Positions 13,065 to 14,047 of a stretch of DNA of 14,047 nt are shown here, one piece after another; within the stretch, counting starts at the first letter, position 1, and each line of letters starts with the position of its first letter. The notes under the pieces are model-generated. The model saw nothing but the letters and a program-made list of their open reading frames with translations, was not told the DNA's origin and made no database searches. The translations under genes were made by a program, and so were the position numbers. Origin of the DNA: Deltaproteobacteria bacterium (GTDB lineage Bacteria; Desulfobacterota; GWC2-55-46; JADFVP01). The stretch covers positions 1 to 14,047 of the forward strand of contig JAJRYL010000144.1 of assembly GCA_024275855.1 (NCBI GenBank), read 5' to 3'.

Positions 13065-13631
13065 ATGCGATACCTACCGATATTAGCGGCAGTCGTTCTT
13101 ATAGCACTCTTATCAGCCGTACAGCCGGTACAGGCGGGGTGGAACCCTATAGCAAAAGAGAGCGCCGGTAAAGACGGGGTAAGCGACCACTCCGTAACCA
13201 AAGCGATAATAGACTTTAAAAACGCCGACCCCGGCATGCATATCTTCTTCCGCAAGGCCTACGGTTACGCTGTCTTTCCCAAGGTAGGCAAGGCCGGAAT
13301 AGGTATAGGAGGAGCATACGGCAAAGGCAAGGTTTACAAAAAAGGCAGATTCATAGGGCTTACCAGCCTGGCGCAGGTCACGATAGGCTTTCAGTTGGGT
13401 GTGCAGTCTTACAGTGAGATAATCTTTTTCAAAGACAAGGCAGCGTTAAAAAACTTTACAGAAGGCAACCTCGAACTCGGGGCGCAGGTCTCAGCCGTTG
13501 CCGTAACCTCAGGGGCATCGGCAAACGCCGACTACTCCGACGGTGTCGCTATCTTTACGGTAACAAGAGGCGGGCTTATGTACGAGGCATCGGTTGGCGG
13601 ACAGAAGTTCAGCTATACGCCCGTGCCGTAA
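13065..13631 (+). CDS. Exported SYLF/Ysc84-domain protein
   Basis: A 188-residue protein with a Sec-type signal peptide (MRYLPILAAVVLIALLSAV with cleavage likely after VQA at 24). No lipobox cysteine follows, so it should be periplasmic or outer-membrane associated. The body is the SYLF (DUF500/Ysc84) domain: KAIIDFKNADPGMHIFF, YGYAVFPKVGKAGIGIGGAY (66-85), KGRFIGLTSLAQVTIGFQLG, YSEIIFF and a closing SDGVAIFTVTRGGLMYEASV. Eukaryotic SYLF domains bind phosphoinositides; bacterial members are widespread, exported, and mostly of unknown function. A strong GGAGG lies just upstream of the ATG. It is divergent from the pterin operon and convergent with the Hpt gene, so it is likely transcribed alone. 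Confidence 0.9.
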   Translation: MRYLPILAAVVLIALLSAVQPVQAGWNPIAKESAGKDGVSDHSVTKAIIDFKNADPGMHIFFRKAYGYAVFPKVGKAGIGIGGAYGKGKVYKKGRFIGLTSLAQVTIGFQLGVQSYSEIIFFKDKAALKNFTEGNLELGAQVSAVAVTSGASANADYSDGVAIFTVTRGGLMYEASVGGQKFSYTPVP

Positions 13632-13711
13632 AGTTCTGTACAAACTCTAAAGGGCGGCGATTAAAGAGCGGTTGAGCGGGTGGGGGTAGCAACAAACCCT
13701 AAAACTCTTTT

Positions 13712-14035
13712 CTACCTGACATACACTACCTTTACCCGGCTCAGGTAACCGGAAAGATCGAAGAGGCCTTTTTCCATACCGACCCTGTCTTTTGACTTGC
13801 CCGCCGCTTCAAGCCGGGCGCCTATATTTGTAAGCTCGTCAAAACCGTAACCGCCTCCGGTACCCTTCATAGTATGGCCTATTACCCTTACCGTTTCGTA
13901 GTCGGAGGTCTCTATAGCGATCTTTAAAGCGGATAAATCCCCTGCCCTGTTTTCAAGATACCCCGGAACGATATCTTCAAGGTCTTCATCAATAGCAACT
14001 ACTATCTCCTCACCCGCGTCCTTTATATCGTTCAT
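13712..14035 (-). CDS. Hpt-domain phosphotransfer protein
   Basis: A 107-residue helical protein with a histidine phosphotransfer (Hpt) signature, VIGHTMKGTGGGYGFDELTN, in which H54 is the likely phosphorylated residue of the HxxKG motif. Such proteins relay phosphate between receiver domains in multistep two-component systems. The start MNDIKDAGEEIVVAIDEDLE leads into PGYLENRAGDL, a common lead-in helix. The ATG at 14035 is preceded by GGGA. The frame stays open to the window edge (GGG AAA AAG CGT), so I cannot exclude that this is the C-terminal domain of a larger protein. A standalone Hpt is more likely given its complete, family-like N-terminus. No partner kinase or response regulator is visible. 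Confidence 0.85.
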   Translation of the reverse strand: MNDIKDAGEEIVVAIDEDLEDIVPGYLENRAGDLSALKIAIETSDYETVRVIGHTMKGTGGGYGFDELTNIGARLEAAGKSKDRVGMEKGLFDLSGYLSRVKVVYVR

Positions 14036-14047
14036 ACGCTTTTTCCC

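Overview
The window looks like chromosomal DNA of a Gram-negative proteobacterium with mid-range G+C. The layout is most like deltaproteobacterial (Geobacter/Desulfuromonas-type) or some gammaproteobacterial genomes. The evidence is the order thrS-infC-rpmI-rplT-pheS-pheT-ihfA-merR, an IHF alpha subunit (largely a proteobacterial protein), a PilJ-like chemoreceptor and a standalone Hpt protein. The phylum call is inference from gene order and protein style; I ran no search.

Region 1 (1-8072, all minus strand) is a translation operon. Transcription probably starts upstream of thrS and runs thrS, infC, rpmI, rplT, pheS, pheT, ihfA and then a MerR-family regulator cut off by the window edge. It encodes threonyl- and phenylalanyl-tRNA synthetases, IF-3, ribosomal proteins L35 and L20, and IHF alpha. 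Two junctions are tight overlaps (thrS/infC ATAG, rplT/pheS ATGA). Two gaps are unusually long. The infC-rpmI gap is 310 nt, with hairpins and U-tracts. The pheS-pheT gap is 230 nt and holds a terminator-like hairpin, two promoter-like sequences and a perfect Shine-Dalgarno sequence before a 14-codon frame. IF-3 has no standard start codon at its expected N-terminus. An ATA codon with an almost complete Shine-Dalgarno sequence fits best, echoing the rare AUU start of E. coli infC.

Region 2 (8209-9015) holds tRNA-Val(GAC) on the minus strand and then about 730 nt without a convincing protein gene. That stretch has a 28-bp direct repeat, a hairpin, a minus-strand sigma-70-like promoter and a plus-strand sigma-28-like promoter ahead of the chemoreceptor.

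Region 3 (9016-11140) is a methyl-accepting chemotaxis protein on the plus strand, closed by a perfect 21-bp bidirectional terminator.

Region 4 (11158-12923, minus strand) is a pterin/folate operon: an SDR reductase with the PTR1/FolM active-site pattern, FolB (or FolX) and FolK, with a good sigma-70-like promoter. The reductase may supply dihydrofolate or dihydropterin reduction.

Region 5 (13065-14035) has an exported SYLF/Ysc84-domain protein on the plus strand and a convergent Hpt phosphotransfer protein on the minus strand.

I saw no insertion sequence, prophage, CRISPR array or defence system. The novelty lies in regulation (pheS-pheT gap, infC start, tRNA-Val upstream region) rather than in a new gene system.
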